This document shows, one piece after another, positions 63,961 through 64,000 of a stretch of DNA of 64,000 nucleotides. This DNA comes from Tribonema minus (taxonomy: Eukaryota; Sar; Xanthophyceae; Tribonematales; Tribonemataceae). Positions within the stretch are counted from its first letter, which is position 1; every line of letters starts with the position of its first letter. The stretch covers positions 372,001 through 436,000 of the forward strand of contig JAFCMP010000518.1 in NCBI GenBank assembly GCA_017506865.1, written 5' to 3'. Below the pieces are notes generated by a model. It did not search any database. It had not been told where the DNA came from and saw only the letters and a list, made by a program, of their open reading frames with translations. The translations under genes and the position numbers were made by a program.

Positions 63961-64000
63961 CATCATTTGGGATTTGTGTGATGGGTTCAACACGTTGATA

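Overview
The window is nuclear DNA from a microbial eukaryote, most likely an alga or related protist. It has spliceosomal introns with ordinary GT-AG ends, TGA and TAG used as stops, runs of CCCTAA/TTAGGG telomere-type repeat inside introns, GC-rich exons in roughly 50% GC DNA, and eukaryote-only genes (proteasome beta-3, CIAO2B, bestrophin, EFHD/swiprosin, PPR). A CGG-type zinc-finger repeat protein and ankyrin repeats of the GHLEVLQWARANGCPWD kind recall haptophyte, stramenopile and similar protist genomes. I cannot fix the lineage from this sequence alone.

Layout. 1-4259 (+): unrecognised multi-exon gene buried in tandem repeats. 5416-6841 (-): coiled-coil protein with CGG-type zinc-finger repeats, back to back with a single-exon PPR gene at 7194-8930 (+). 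10339-15470 (+): complete six-exon EFHD/swiprosin-like calcium-binding protein. 17196-21174 (-): four-exon proteasome beta-3. 22678-25689 (-): three-exon CIAO2B. 26885-27640 (+): fragment resembling the Toprim part of a type IA topoisomerase. 29885-31250 (+): three-exon secreted cysteine-repeat protein. 34460-36285 (+): secreted GH128-like glycosidase. 38055-48162 (-): a 10.1 kb young LTR element of Ty3/gypsy type that carries a cytosine-C5 DNA methyltransferase. 48895-49734 (+): ankyrin protein. 52973-58388 (+): seven-exon bestrophin-like channel. 60093 to beyond 63765 (-): FBH1-like superfamily 1 helicase, cut by the window end and disrupted as read.

The exon models were built by hand. In the EFHD, beta-3, CIAO2B, bestrophin and cysteine-repeat genes every junction keeps the reading frame. 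The first four also give products that align with their families across the junctions.

The most striking feature is architectural. In nearly every multi-exon gene, one edge of an exon together with its splice site and adjoining intron has been copied in tandem several times (unit about 100-290 bp, 2-8 copies). The copies are decayed and lie in the intron as ladders of decoy acceptors or donors. The ladders occur on both strands, on the acceptor side and on the donor side, and even around a stop codon. A second recurrent signal is a short palindromic word built from ACTTCAAGTTGAAGT, which lies just upstream of several start codons, in introns, inside one coding exon and inside both LTRs of the young retroelement.
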